From positions 1-64,000 of the forward strand of contig NZ_BAABFC010000001.1 in NCBI RefSeq assembly GCF_039540575.1: a stretch of 64,000 bases of DNA, written 5' to 3'. Shown here piece by piece: positions 57,425-64,000 of this stretch. This DNA comes from Pseudaeromonas paramecii (GTDB lineage: Bacteria > Pseudomonadota > Gammaproteobacteria > Enterobacterales > Aeromonadaceae). The translations under genes and the position numbers were made by a program. A model generated the notes under the pieces. The model searched no databases. It saw only the letters and a program-made list of their open reading frames with translations, and was not told the origin of the DNA. Numbering within the stretch: position 1 is the first letter of the stretch; each line of letters starts with the position of its first letter.

Positions 57425-58317
57425 CAGTCCATCCCCTTTTGCAAGGCATTGCGCAGGCCATCACCCACCAGGTTGGTGATCACCACGCTGAGCATGATGG
57501 CCAGCCCCGGCAGGGTCACGTTCCAGGAGGCCACATAGATAAGTTCCAAGCCACCGGCCAGCATGTTGCCCCATTCGGGCGCCGGCGCCTGAGCCCCTAT
57601 GCCCAGGAAGGAGACGGTGCTGATGTCCAGGATGGCCATGGACAAGGCCCGGGTGGTCTGGGCCACCAGGGTATCCAGGATGTTGGGCAGCACGGCCCAG
57701 CGCAGGATGCGGTAGGGCGGAGAGCCATCCAGCCGGGCGGCGGTGACATACTCCTTGCCCAGCTCCTGGCGCACCGCATTGTAGGTGGCCCGGGTGATCT
57801 GGGGGATCAGGGCCAATGTGATGGCCAGGGTGACGTTGGGCAGCCCGGGCCCCAGCAATGCCACCAGCACGATGGCCAGCAGCAGGGAGGGGATGGAGAG
57901 CAGGGGATCCAGCACATGGTGCAGGGTGCTGGCCAACAGCCCACGGGACATGCCGCCTATGAGCCCCAGCAGGCAGCCGCACAGCAGGGCCACCAGGGTG
58001 GCCACCAGGGCATAGCCAAAGGTGAGCCGGGCACCGTGCACCAGACGCGACAGCAGATCCCGTCCCAGATCATCGGTGCCGAAGAAGTACTCTATGGTGC
58101 CTTGCTGGGTCCAGGACGGCGGCAGCAACAGGGCATTGGGATCCTGTTTTAAAGGATCAAACGAGACCATCATGGGGCCAAAGCAGAGGGTGGCCAGCAA
58201 AAACAGCAGGCCCCAGAGTCCCAGCATGGCCAGCGAGTCCTGGCGATAGGCGGCCCAGGTCTGCCCCAGGGCGGACGGAACCTTGATCTCGGGGTAGACC
58301 TTAATCTTCCTGGCCAT
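57424..58317 (-). CDS. sapC: Sap transporter permease SapC
   Basis: A 297-residue inner-membrane permease of the DppC type. A cytosolic N-terminus (1-27) is followed by TM1, a periplasmic segment with Y-F-F-G-T-D-D-L-G-R-D, five more helices and the ATPase-docking region A-A-R-L-D-G-S-P-P-Y-R-I-L. It overlaps sapB by 17 bp. Confidence 0.94.
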   Translation of the reverse strand: MARKIKVYPEIKVPSALGQTWAAYRQDSLAMLGLWGLLFLLATLCFGPMMVSFDPLKQDPNALLLPPSWTQQGTIEYFFGTDDLGRDLLSRLVHGARLTFGYALVATLVALLCGCLLGLIGGMSRGLLASTLHHVLDPLLSIPSLLLAIVLVALLGPGLPNVTLAITLALIPQITRATYNAVRQELGKEYVTAARLDGSPPYRILRWAVLPNILDTLVAQTTRALSMAILDISTVSFLGIGAQAPAPEWGNMLAGGLELIYVASWNVTLPGLAIMLSVVITNLVGDGLRNALQKGMD

Positions 58318-59263
58318 ACAGATCCTTGCGTTTAGCGGGGTAAAGCAATGTGGTGAGGGATTCGCTCAGCAGGTTCACCACCACCAGGAAACAGGCGATC
58401 ACCAGCACGCCGCCCTCGATGGCGGCATAGTCGCGGGCCTGTATGCTGTTCACCAGCCAGCGGCCCATGCCGGGCCAGCTGAACACCACCTCCGTGATGA
58501 CGGCGGCGGTGACCAGGCTGCCGAACTGCAGACTGAGCATGGGCACTATGGGGGGCAGGGCATTGCGCAGGCCGTGCTTGAACATCACCCGGGGGGCGGA
58601 GAGGCCGCGGCTGAAGGCGGCCTTGATGTAGTTTTGCTTGAGCACGTTGATCATGGCGCCGCGCACCAGGCGGATCACCTCAGTGGTGGGCACTATGGCC
58701 AGGACCACGGCGGGCAGCAGCAGGTGCGCCAGGGCATCACGGAACGCGGCTTCCCGGTAGGGGGAGTGAGAGAGCCAGGTATCCATCAGGGTAAAGCCGG
58801 TGACCGGCTTGACCTCGTACAACAGGCTCAGCTGGCCGGAAGAGGGTAACCAGCCCAGATCCATGGAGAGGGTCATGATCAGCAGCATGCCCAGCCAGTA
58901 GGCGGGCATGGAGTACCCCAGCAGGCTCAGGCCCAGGATGATGCGGTCGACCCAGCGCCCCTGATTCAGAGCGGCCAGGGTGCCAAGGGTGATGCCCATC
59001 AGCATGGCCAGCAGCAGGGCGGCCAGGCACAGTTCGACGGTGGCCGGCAGGTGCAGGCGGATAAGCTCTGCCACCGGCTGGTTGGAGCTGGACGAGAAGC
59101 CCAGATCCCCCTCCAGCAGGCGGGCCAGGAAGCGGAAATAACCGCCGACCAGCCCGTCAGCCCGCGGGTTCACCAGGGTGACGTCGATGCAATAGGCCAG
59201 CAGGCTCAGCATCAGCAGGGTGAAGAGCAGCAGATTAAGGCGTCGCATTATGTAATTGAGCAT
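58301..59263 (-). CDS. sapB: Sap transporter permease SapB
   Basis: A 320-residue inner-membrane permease of the DppB type. TM1 (about 10-30) is followed by V-N-P-R-A-D-G, the G-Y-S-M-P-A-Y-W-L-G segment and A-A-F-S-R-G-L-S-A-P-R-V-M-F as the docking loop. It starts three bases after the sapA stop. Confidence 0.94.
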   Translation of the reverse strand: MLNYIMRRLNLLLFTLLMLSLLAYCIDVTLVNPRADGLVGGYFRFLARLLEGDLGFSSSSNQPVAELIRLHLPATVELCLAALLLAMLMGITLGTLAALNQGRWVDRIILGLSLLGYSMPAYWLGMLLIMTLSMDLGWLPSSGQLSLLYEVKPVTGFTLMDTWLSHSPYREAAFRDALAHLLLPAVVLAIVPTTEVIRLVRGAMINVLKQNYIKAAFSRGLSAPRVMFKHGLRNALPPIVPMLSLQFGSLVTAAVITEVVFSWPGMGRWLVNSIQARDYAAIEGGVLVIACFLVVVNLLSESLTTLLYPAKRKDLYGQED

Positions 59264-59266
59264 GAC

Positions 59267-60877
59267 TTAATCCTTCAGATAGGCCTGTTTGAAGGCCACT
59301 CCACCCATGGGATCCACCTGCAGCTGGCGCAGCTGGGGCCGGAAGGCGTGAATGGTCAGGGCATGGGCCAGGGGGATCAGGGGCACCTCCTGCTTGATCA
59401 GGGTCTCCGCCAGGTGATAGTCGGCGATACGATCCGCCAGCTTGTTGCTGGCAATGGCCTTGTCCAGCAGCAGGTCGAAATGAGGATTGCACCAGCTGGA
59501 GAAGTTATTGGCATTGCTCTGCTTGGCCTGGCAACTGAGTAGCGGCCGGTAGAAGTTGTCCGGATCCATGGTGTTGGCCACCCAGCTTTGCAGCACCGCA
59601 TCCTGCTGCCGACGGGCCAGCCGTTGCTGCATCTGGTAAGGCTTGAGCTGCACTATGCGCAACTGGATGCCGACATCCTTGAGATCCGACTGGATGAGTT
59701 GGGCGGTCTTCAAGGGGTCCGGGTTGTAGGCCCGGGAGATGGGCGGCACCCAGAGGGTCATGCTAAAGCCGTCCGGGTAACCGGCCTCCGCCAGCAGGCG
59801 CTTGGCCTGGAGTGGATCGAAGGGGTAGGGCGCCAGGTTGGGATTGTGGGCCCAGGAGCTGGGGGGCAGCAGGGAGTCCGCCTCGTCGGCCGAGTCGTAG
59901 AAGATGGCATCCAGCAGCTTGCGCCGGTTGATGGCCATGGCCAGGGCCTGGCGCACCTTCAGCTGGTTGAAGGGGGCCTTGTCGGTGTTGATGGCCAGGA
60001 AGCTGGTGTTGAGGTTGGTCTGGATATCCAGCTTCAACTGGGTTTTTTGGGCGATGAAGTCGATCTGGCTGGCGGCCGGGAAGGCCGCCACCTGACACTC
60101 ACCGGTAAGCAGTTTGGCCACCCGGCGGGCCGCCGACGGCGAGAAGTCGAACACCACCCGCTCCAGGGGTGGCTGCCCCTCCCAGTAGCCGGGGTGGCGT
60201 ACCAGCTTGAGGTATTCATCGGGCTGATAGGCCAGCAGGGCGAAGGGCCCTGAACCCACCGGCAGGGTGTCCATCTGGCTGCGGGCGCGCTGGGCGATGA
60301 GCCGATCGCCGTATTCGGCCGACAGTATCACGGCGTAATCGCTGGCCAGGCTGGCCAGAAAGCCGGCATCCGGTTGCCACAGCTCGAAGCTCACCTCCTG
60401 AGCCGACAGCCGGTTGATGCGGCGGATCAGCTTGCCCATCTCCTGGGCGTCAAAGAAGGGATAACGGCCGCCGGAGACCCCGTGAAACGGGTGTTTGGGA
60501 TTGATGATGCGCTCAAAGCTGAACAGCACATCGTCGGCGTTGAGCATACGGCTGGGAGCAAACCAGGGGGTGGTCTGGAAGGGCACGTTCTGGCGCAGGT
60601 GGAAGCGGTAGGTGAGACCATCCCGGGAGACTTGCCAGCGATCGGCCAGATCGCCTTCCAGCCGCAGGGTCACGGGATTGAGCCGCAGCAGGCGGTTATA
60701 CAGCTGGGCCGAGATGGAGGAGACCACCAGACCCGGCGTGCTGACCTGGGGGTTGAGGGACTGATTATAGCCCTCCACACAATAGATGGCTCCCTCCAGC
60801 GGAGGGTTGTCGCGCCACTTGCAGGCCGTCAGCGCTCCCAATAGGGAGAGCAGCAGCAGGGTTCGCATCCTGTTCAT
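59267..60877 (-). CDS. sapA: Sap binding protein SapA, predicted lipoprotein
   Basis: A 536-residue family-5 (DppA/OppA-like) solute-binding protein matching E. coli SapA in Y-C-V-x-G, V-P-F-Q-T-x-x-W-F, L-L-T-G-E-C, N-x-x-D-P-D-N-F-Y-R-P-L-L-S-C and L-P-L/I-x-P-L-A. The N-terminal signal ends in a lipobox L-T-A-C with Cys19, so this copy should be membrane-anchored rather than freely periplasmic. Its ATG overlaps the pspF stop (ATGA). Confidence 0.92.
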   Translation of the reverse strand: MNRMRTLLLLSLLGALTACKWRDNPPLEGAIYCVEGYNQSLNPQVSTPGLVVSSISAQLYNRLLRLNPVTLRLEGDLADRWQVSRDGLTYRFHLRQNVPFQTTPWFAPSRMLNADDVLFSFERIINPKHPFHGVSGGRYPFFDAQEMGKLIRRINRLSAQEVSFELWQPDAGFLASLASDYAVILSAEYGDRLIAQRARSQMDTLPVGSGPFALLAYQPDEYLKLVRHPGYWEGQPPLERVVFDFSPSAARRVAKLLTGECQVAAFPAASQIDFIAQKTQLKLDIQTNLNTSFLAINTDKAPFNQLKVRQALAMAINRRKLLDAIFYDSADEADSLLPPSSWAHNPNLAPYPFDPLQAKRLLAEAGYPDGFSMTLWVPPISRAYNPDPLKTAQLIQSDLKDVGIQLRIVQLKPYQMQQRLARRQQDAVLQSWVANTMDPDNFYRPLLSCQAKQSNANNFSSWCNPHFDLLLDKAIASNKLADRIADYHLAETLIKQEVPLIPLAHALTIHAFRPQLRQLQVDPMGGVAFKQAYLKD

Positions 60878-61878
60878 TCTCTATCCGTGTCGGTCTCGAC
60901 CTGGCGGTGTAAAAGCCCGGGGTATTTGCGCAGCAGCCCCCGCAGTTGATGGTAACTCAAGCCCAGGCTCTGGGCAGCCTGGCGCTGATTGAAGTCGCTG
61001 CGCAGCAGGGCCTGCCGTAACAGTGCCGTCTCATACTCTGCCAGATGCTGCTTCCAGTCCAGCGGCCAACTCACCCCCGCGGTAGCGGGTTCGGCGGTGG
61101 GCATTTGCCAGGTTGAGGCAAAGGGATCCAGGCACAGGCGCGAGAGGGGCACACCGGGCTCGCCATAGCGAAACAGGCTGCGTTCCACCACGTTGCGCAG
61201 CTCCCGCACATTGCCCGGCCAGGGATGCTGACACAGCTGTGTCAACACCGCCTGGTCGAACGTCGGCGCCTGTGGCCAGCCCAGCTCCTGGGCCCACTGC
61301 TGGGCAAAATGGTGGGCCAGCAGCACTATATCACCCTGGCGCACCCGCAGGGGCGGTAAGGTTATTACATCAAAGGCCATCCTATCTAGCAGATCGTGGC
61401 GAAACTTGCCGGCCCGCGCCAGGGCCGGCAGATCGGCATGGGTGGCACAGATGAGGCGCACATCCACCTGCACCGGCTGCTGGCCGCCCACCCGCTCGAA
61501 TTCGCCATACTCGATGACCCGCAGCAGTTTCTCCTGCAGGCGATCGCTCATGGTGGCCAGCTCATCCAGCAGCAGGGTGCCGCCGTGGGCTCGCTCGAAC
61601 CGTCCCGGATGCCGGCGCTGGGCGCCGGTGAAGGCGCCGGCCTCATGGCCGAACAGCTCACTGTCCAACAAGCTCTCGTTCAGGGCGGCGCAATTAAGCT
61701 TGATGAAGGGGTGCTGCCAGCGGGGGGAGAGATAATGCAGGCGATGGGCGATGAGTTCCTTGCCGGTGCCTCGCTCGCCGATGATGAGCACGGGGCGGGC
61801 GATAGGCGCCAGGCGGGAGACCTGCTCTATGACCTCGAGGAAGGGGTTCGATTCCCCTAACAGACGTTCTTCATCCAT
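60874..61878 (-). CDS. pspF: sigma-54 enhancer-binding activator PspF
   Basis: PspF is the AAA+ activator of sigma-54 at psp promoters and is held inactive by PspA. The 334-residue protein has Walker A G-E-R-G-T-G-K (34-40), the sigma-54-contacting G-A-F-T-G-A loop (81-86) and the Walker B region G-T-L-L-L-D-E. The C-terminal Fis-like helix-turn-helix contains Q-R-Q-A-A-Q-S-L-G-L-S-Y-H-Q-L-R-G. Like other PspF it lacks an N-terminal sensory domain. It is divergent from pspA and overlaps sapA downstream, so its transcript probably includes sapABCDF. Confidence 0.96.
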   Translation of the reverse strand: MDEERLLGESNPFLEVIEQVSRLAPIARPVLIIGERGTGKELIAHRLHYLSPRWQHPFIKLNCAALNESLLDSELFGHEAGAFTGAQRRHPGRFERAHGGTLLLDELATMSDRLQEKLLRVIEYGEFERVGGQQPVQVDVRLICATHADLPALARAGKFRHDLLDRMAFDVITLPPLRVRQGDIVLLAHHFAQQWAQELGWPQAPTFDQAVLTQLCQHPWPGNVRELRNVVERSLFRYGEPGVPLSRLCLDPFASTWQMPTAEPATAGVSWPLDWKQHLAEYETALLRQALLRSDFNQRQAAQSLGLSYHQLRGLLRKYPGLLHRQVETDTDRE

Positions 61879-61892
61879 GGCGGTTGGTAAAT

Positions 61893-61912
61893 TTGACCAA
61901 ACGATTGGTCAA
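61893..61912. promoter_or_regulatory. PspF upstream activating site
   Basis: Perfect 8-4-8 inverted repeat (TTGACCAA ... TTGGTCAA) about 15 bases upstream of the pspF ATG and about 85-100 bases upstream of the -24 element of pspA. The spacing fits both activation of pspA and autorepression of pspF, as described in E. coli. Confidence 0.7.
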
Positions 61913-61992
61913 TTTAATCACTCTTTACATCATGTCGCCAGCATCATTTTATATAACTACTTTAATATCAATAGGATATATTTTTATGAGAG

Positions 61993-62010
61993 TTGGCATT
62001 CTATTTGTAA
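61993..62010 (+). promoter_or_regulatory. sigma-54 promoter of pspABC
   Basis: TTGGCA at -24 and TTTGT at -12, with GG (61995-61996) and GT (62007-62008) spaced by 10 bases. E. coli pspA also has GT instead of GC at -12. Transcription should start near 62020, leaving a 45-base leader before pspA. Confidence 0.8.
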
Positions 62011-62064
62011 TAGCAGGATGGACTGCGATGGCGCAGTGGGGTTAATCCGTGGAGGAATCAGAAG

Positions 62065-62757
62065 ATGGGCGTCTTTTCTCGAATTGCCGATATTGTCAGT
62101 GCCAACCTCAACAGCCTGCTGGACAAGGCCGAAGATCCGCAGAAGATGGTGCGGCTCATCATCCAGGAGATGGAGGAGGGGTTGGTGCAGGAACGCAGCA
62201 ACCTGGCCCGCTACCTGCTCCAGCAAAAGGAGCTGTCTCGTCAGCTTAACCGCTATGCCGATCAGGCCCAGGAGTGGCAGGATAAGGCACAGCTGGCGCT
62301 GATCAAGAACCGCGAGGATCTGGCGCGGGCGGCCTTGCTGGAGAAGGCCAAACTGACCGAGGCCCAGCAAGCCTTGCAAGAGGAGCTGGGGCACGTGGCC
62401 GAGGGCATCAGCAAGCTGGGCCATGAGATCCAGCAGCTGGAAGCCAAGCTGCTGGATGCGCGGGCGCGCCAGCAGGCCATGTCGTTGCGCTGTGCCACCG
62501 CCGACAGCCGACTGCAGATCCAGGCCCGCAGTGGGGGCGAGGTGCCACGGCAGATGGGGGCCAAGTTTGAACAGATGGAGCGCAAGATCAGTGAGCTCGA
62601 AGCCAGGGCCGATATTCACAGCCAGGGCAACCCCAGCCTGGCACAACAGTTCGCCGAATTGGCGGTGGACGATGCCATCGAGCAGGAGTTGGCCAACCTC
62701 AAGGCCCGGGTGGCAGGTAAGCCGGTAACAGGAGGAGAGAGCAAGCATGATGAGTAG
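62065..62757 (+). CDS. pspA: phage shock protein A
   Basis: PspA is a coiled-coil ESCRT-III-like protein that inhibits PspF and stabilises damaged inner membrane. The 230-residue protein begins M-G-V-F-S-R-I-A-D-I-V with an amphipathic helix, then N-x-L-L-D-K-A-E-D-P-x-K-M-V, and continues as heptad-rich helices. GGAGG precedes the ATG. It is transcribed from the sigma-54 promoter at 61993-62010 and overlaps pspB. Confidence 0.97.
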   Translation: MGVFSRIADIVSANLNSLLDKAEDPQKMVRLIIQEMEEGLVQERSNLARYLLQQKELSRQLNRYADQAQEWQDKAQLALIKNREDLARAALLEKAKLTEAQQALQEELGHVAEGISKLGHEIQQLEAKLLDARARQQAMSLRCATADSRLQIQARSGGEVPRQMGAKFEQMERKISELEARADIHSQGNPSLAQQFAELAVDDAIEQELANLKARVAGKPVTGGESKHDE

Positions 62758-62986
62758 CATGCTGTGGGCGCTGTCGGTGCCCCTCATCGTCTTTATGGTG
62801 GTGGTGGCTCCCGTGTGGTTGGTGTTGCACTACCGGGCCCAGCGTCGGTTAGCTGCCGACGTCACACAGGGTGGGCAGGCCCAGTTACAGGCGTTGAGCG
62901 AACGGGCCGCCCAGTTGGAGCAGCGCCTCCATACCTTGGAATTGTTACTGGATCAGGACGATCCCCATTGGCGGGAGCGACTATGA
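62747..62986 (+). CDS. pspB: phage shock protein B
   Basis: A 79-residue inner-membrane protein: one N-terminal membrane helix (about 6-27, S-V-P-L-I-V-F-M-V-V-V-A-P) and a cytosolic coiled coil rich in L-x-x-R. With PspC it senses envelope stress and relieves PspA inhibition of PspF. It overlaps pspA by 11 bp and pspC by 4 bp. Confidence 0.93.
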   Translation: MMSSMLWALSVPLIVFMVVVAPVWLVLHYRAQRRLAADVTQGGQAQLQALSERAAQLEQRLHTLELLLDQDDPHWRERL

Positions 62987-63321
62987 GCAACTGGTATCGC
63001 GATACCCGGCACGGCGCCCTGGGCGGTGTCTGTGCCGGGCTGGCCCATCGTCTGGGCATGGAAATCTGGCTGGTCAGGCTGCTGGTGGTGCTGGCGGCCC
63101 TGTTTGGCCTGGGGGGCATACTGGTGCTGCTCTATCTGGCAGCCTGGCTGTTTTTGGATCCCATGCCGCCGGTGGCGACAGCGGGGCCTATGGGCGGGAC
63201 AAGCAGTGTGAGCAGCGTCAGCCAGCGCTTCGATGAGCTGGATAAACGCCTGCAGCGCCTGGAGAAGTGGGTCACCTCGTCCCAGTATCGGGTGAGCCGG
63301 GATATCAAGAGGAGTCGCTAG
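62983..63321 (+). CDS. pspC: phage shock protein C
   Basis: A 112-residue PspC-domain protein: G-A-L-G-G-V-C-A-G-L-A in the N-terminal half, a long membrane segment (about 30-60) and a C-terminal coiled coil (F-D-E-L-D-K-R-L-Q-R-L-E-K-W-V). Its partner is PspB. No pspD follows; ycjX starts six bases later. Confidence 0.94.
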   Translation: MSNWYRDTRHGALGGVCAGLAHRLGMEIWLVRLLVVLAALFGLGGILVLLYLAAWLFLDPMPPVATAGPMGGTSSVSSVSQRFDELDKRLQRLEKWVTSSQYRVSRDIKRSR

Positions 63322-63326
63322 CGACC

Positions 63327-64000
63327 ATGTTTGACCGTCGTCCCCTGCAAGCATTGCAACATCAGTTGTCCACCCTGGCCGAGCGCAGCCTGGACCGGCA
63401 TGTCCGCTTGGCGGTCACCGGGCTCTCCCGCAGCGGCAAGACCGCCTTCATCACGGCGCTGGTACACCAGTTGGAGCAGGCCGGTCTGCAACAGGCCCGC
63501 CTGCCCCTGTGGCAGGTGTGCGCCAGTGGCCGTCTGCTGGGGGCACGGCGGGTGCCCCAGCAACATCACCATATTCCCAGCTTCGGCTATGAGGCGGGGC
63601 TGGCGGCCTTAAGCGGCGAGCCACCCGCCTGGCCGGCCCCCACCCGAGGCTTGAGCGAGTTGCGGCTGGAGCTGCGCTACCACAGCCGTCACCCCCTGTG
63701 GCGGCACTTGGGGGGCGACACCTCCCGGCTGTTTGTGGAGATAGTGGACTATCCGGGGGAATGGCTGCTGGACTTGCCGCTGCTGCAGCAAAGCTATGCG
63801 CAGTGGAGTCAGCAGGTGCGCAAGCAGCTGGCGGCACCAGAGCTGGCGGCCTTGGCAGCGCCCTGGCTGCAGTTGGGCTCCGCGCTCAACGGCACCAGTC
63901 GGTATGACGAGGCGCTGGCGGCCCGCCTGGCGCAGGCCTACACCGACTACCTGCATGCGGCCAAGGCACAACTGGGGCGGCAGCTGATCCAGCCGGGGCG
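63327..64000 (+). CDS. ycjX: YcjX family P-loop protein (3' end missing)
   Basis: The first 224 codons of a YcjX protein; the gene runs past the window edge. The GTP-binding P-loop G-L-S-R-S-G-K-T is at residues 32-39, and the switch region reads E-I-V-D-Y-P-G-E-W-L-L-D-L-P. YcjX family members (about 465 residues) are stress-linked NTPases of unknown role, commonly part of the psp regulon together with ycjF. It starts six bases after pspC. Confidence 0.9.
   Translation, partial: MFDRRPLQALQHQLSTLAERSLDRHVRLAVTGLSRSGKTAFITALVHQLEQAGLQQARLPLWQVCASGRLLGARRVPQQHHHIPSFGYEAGLAALSGEPPAWPAPTRGLSELRLELRYHSRHPLWRHLGGDTSRLFVEIVDYPGEWLLDLPLLQQSYAQWSQQVRKQLAAPELAALAAPWLQLGSALNGTSRYDEALAARLAQAYTDYLHAAKAQLGRQLIQPG

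Noticed and set aside
62637..62660. TGGCAC sequence resembling a second sigma-54 site
   Set aside because: It lies inside pspA coding sequence and lacks a correct -12 element.

Overview
This 64-kb window is high-GC (about 60-65% by eye), densely packed gammaproteobacterial chromosome. Several neighbourhoods have an enteric-type layout: elyC / cmoM-mukF-mukE-mukB, followed by aspC; pspF / pspABC-ycjX; and sapABCDF. MukBEF instead of a canonical Smc-ScpAB, together with CmoM, MiaE, AcpH, DusC, Exonuclease I and YciU, points to the MukBEF-bearing gammaproteobacteria. High GC, tandem chemoreceptors, a PAS-GGDEF-EAL protein and an acuR-acuI pair suggest an aquatic Aeromonadales member (for example near Oceanimonas, Zobellella or Aeromonas). 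The genus is an inference. I see no rRNA, tRNA, CRISPR array, prophage, integrase or insertion sequence, and codon use looks even throughout.

Layout. 0.1-3.8 kb: a serine hydrolase, glycolytic pfkA and tpiA, and elyC. 3.9-13.5 kb: cmoM and mukFEB, joined by stop/start overlaps, then a strong terminator, an unrecognised protein that resembles a degenerate JetD/MksG TOPRIM subunit, then aspC behind its own promoter. 13.7-21.7 kb: a GST-like gene, two tandem paralogous chemoreceptors, a 495-bp gene-free block with internal repeats, a dual GGDEF-EAL protein translationally coupled to a TIM-barrel isomerase, and a DUF1127 mini-gene. 21.8-29 kb: mdlA-mdlB-trxC, mepA, a Cys-containing membrane protein, a GNAT enzyme and a Gfo/Idh oxidoreductase. 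29-34 kb: an alpha carbonic anhydrase and an NAD salvage cluster (NadD-like, PncB, large glutamine-dependent NadE). 34-45.5 kb: sbcB, acuR-acuI, a flavoprotein, acpH, cvfB, yciU, dusC and transport-related genes.

45.5-51.8 kb is an apparently complete uptake-and-hydrolysis cassette: substrate-binding protein, alkaline-phosphatase-superfamily enzyme, two permeases, ATPase and HAD-IB phosphatase, read divergently from a GntR/UTRA regulator. Two related palindromes lie in the divergent promoter region. I infer that it serves an organophosphorus compound; the substrate is unknown. 51.8-55.6 kb: an MsbA-type exporter, a small secreted cysteine protein, a lone Hpt protein and miaE. 55.6-64 kb: envelope-stress genes, with pspF overlapping sapABCDF on one strand and pspABC-ycjX driven on the other from a recognisable sigma-54 promoter with an upstream PspF-type site. 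ycjX runs off the end of the window.

Best candidates for something undescribed: the TOPRIM-like protein behind mukFEB, the phosphatase/ABC cassette, the repeat-bearing gene-free block at 18.2-18.7 kb, and the loss of the switch histidine in both Sap ATPases. All family calls rest on reading motifs and remembered homologues. No database search was run.
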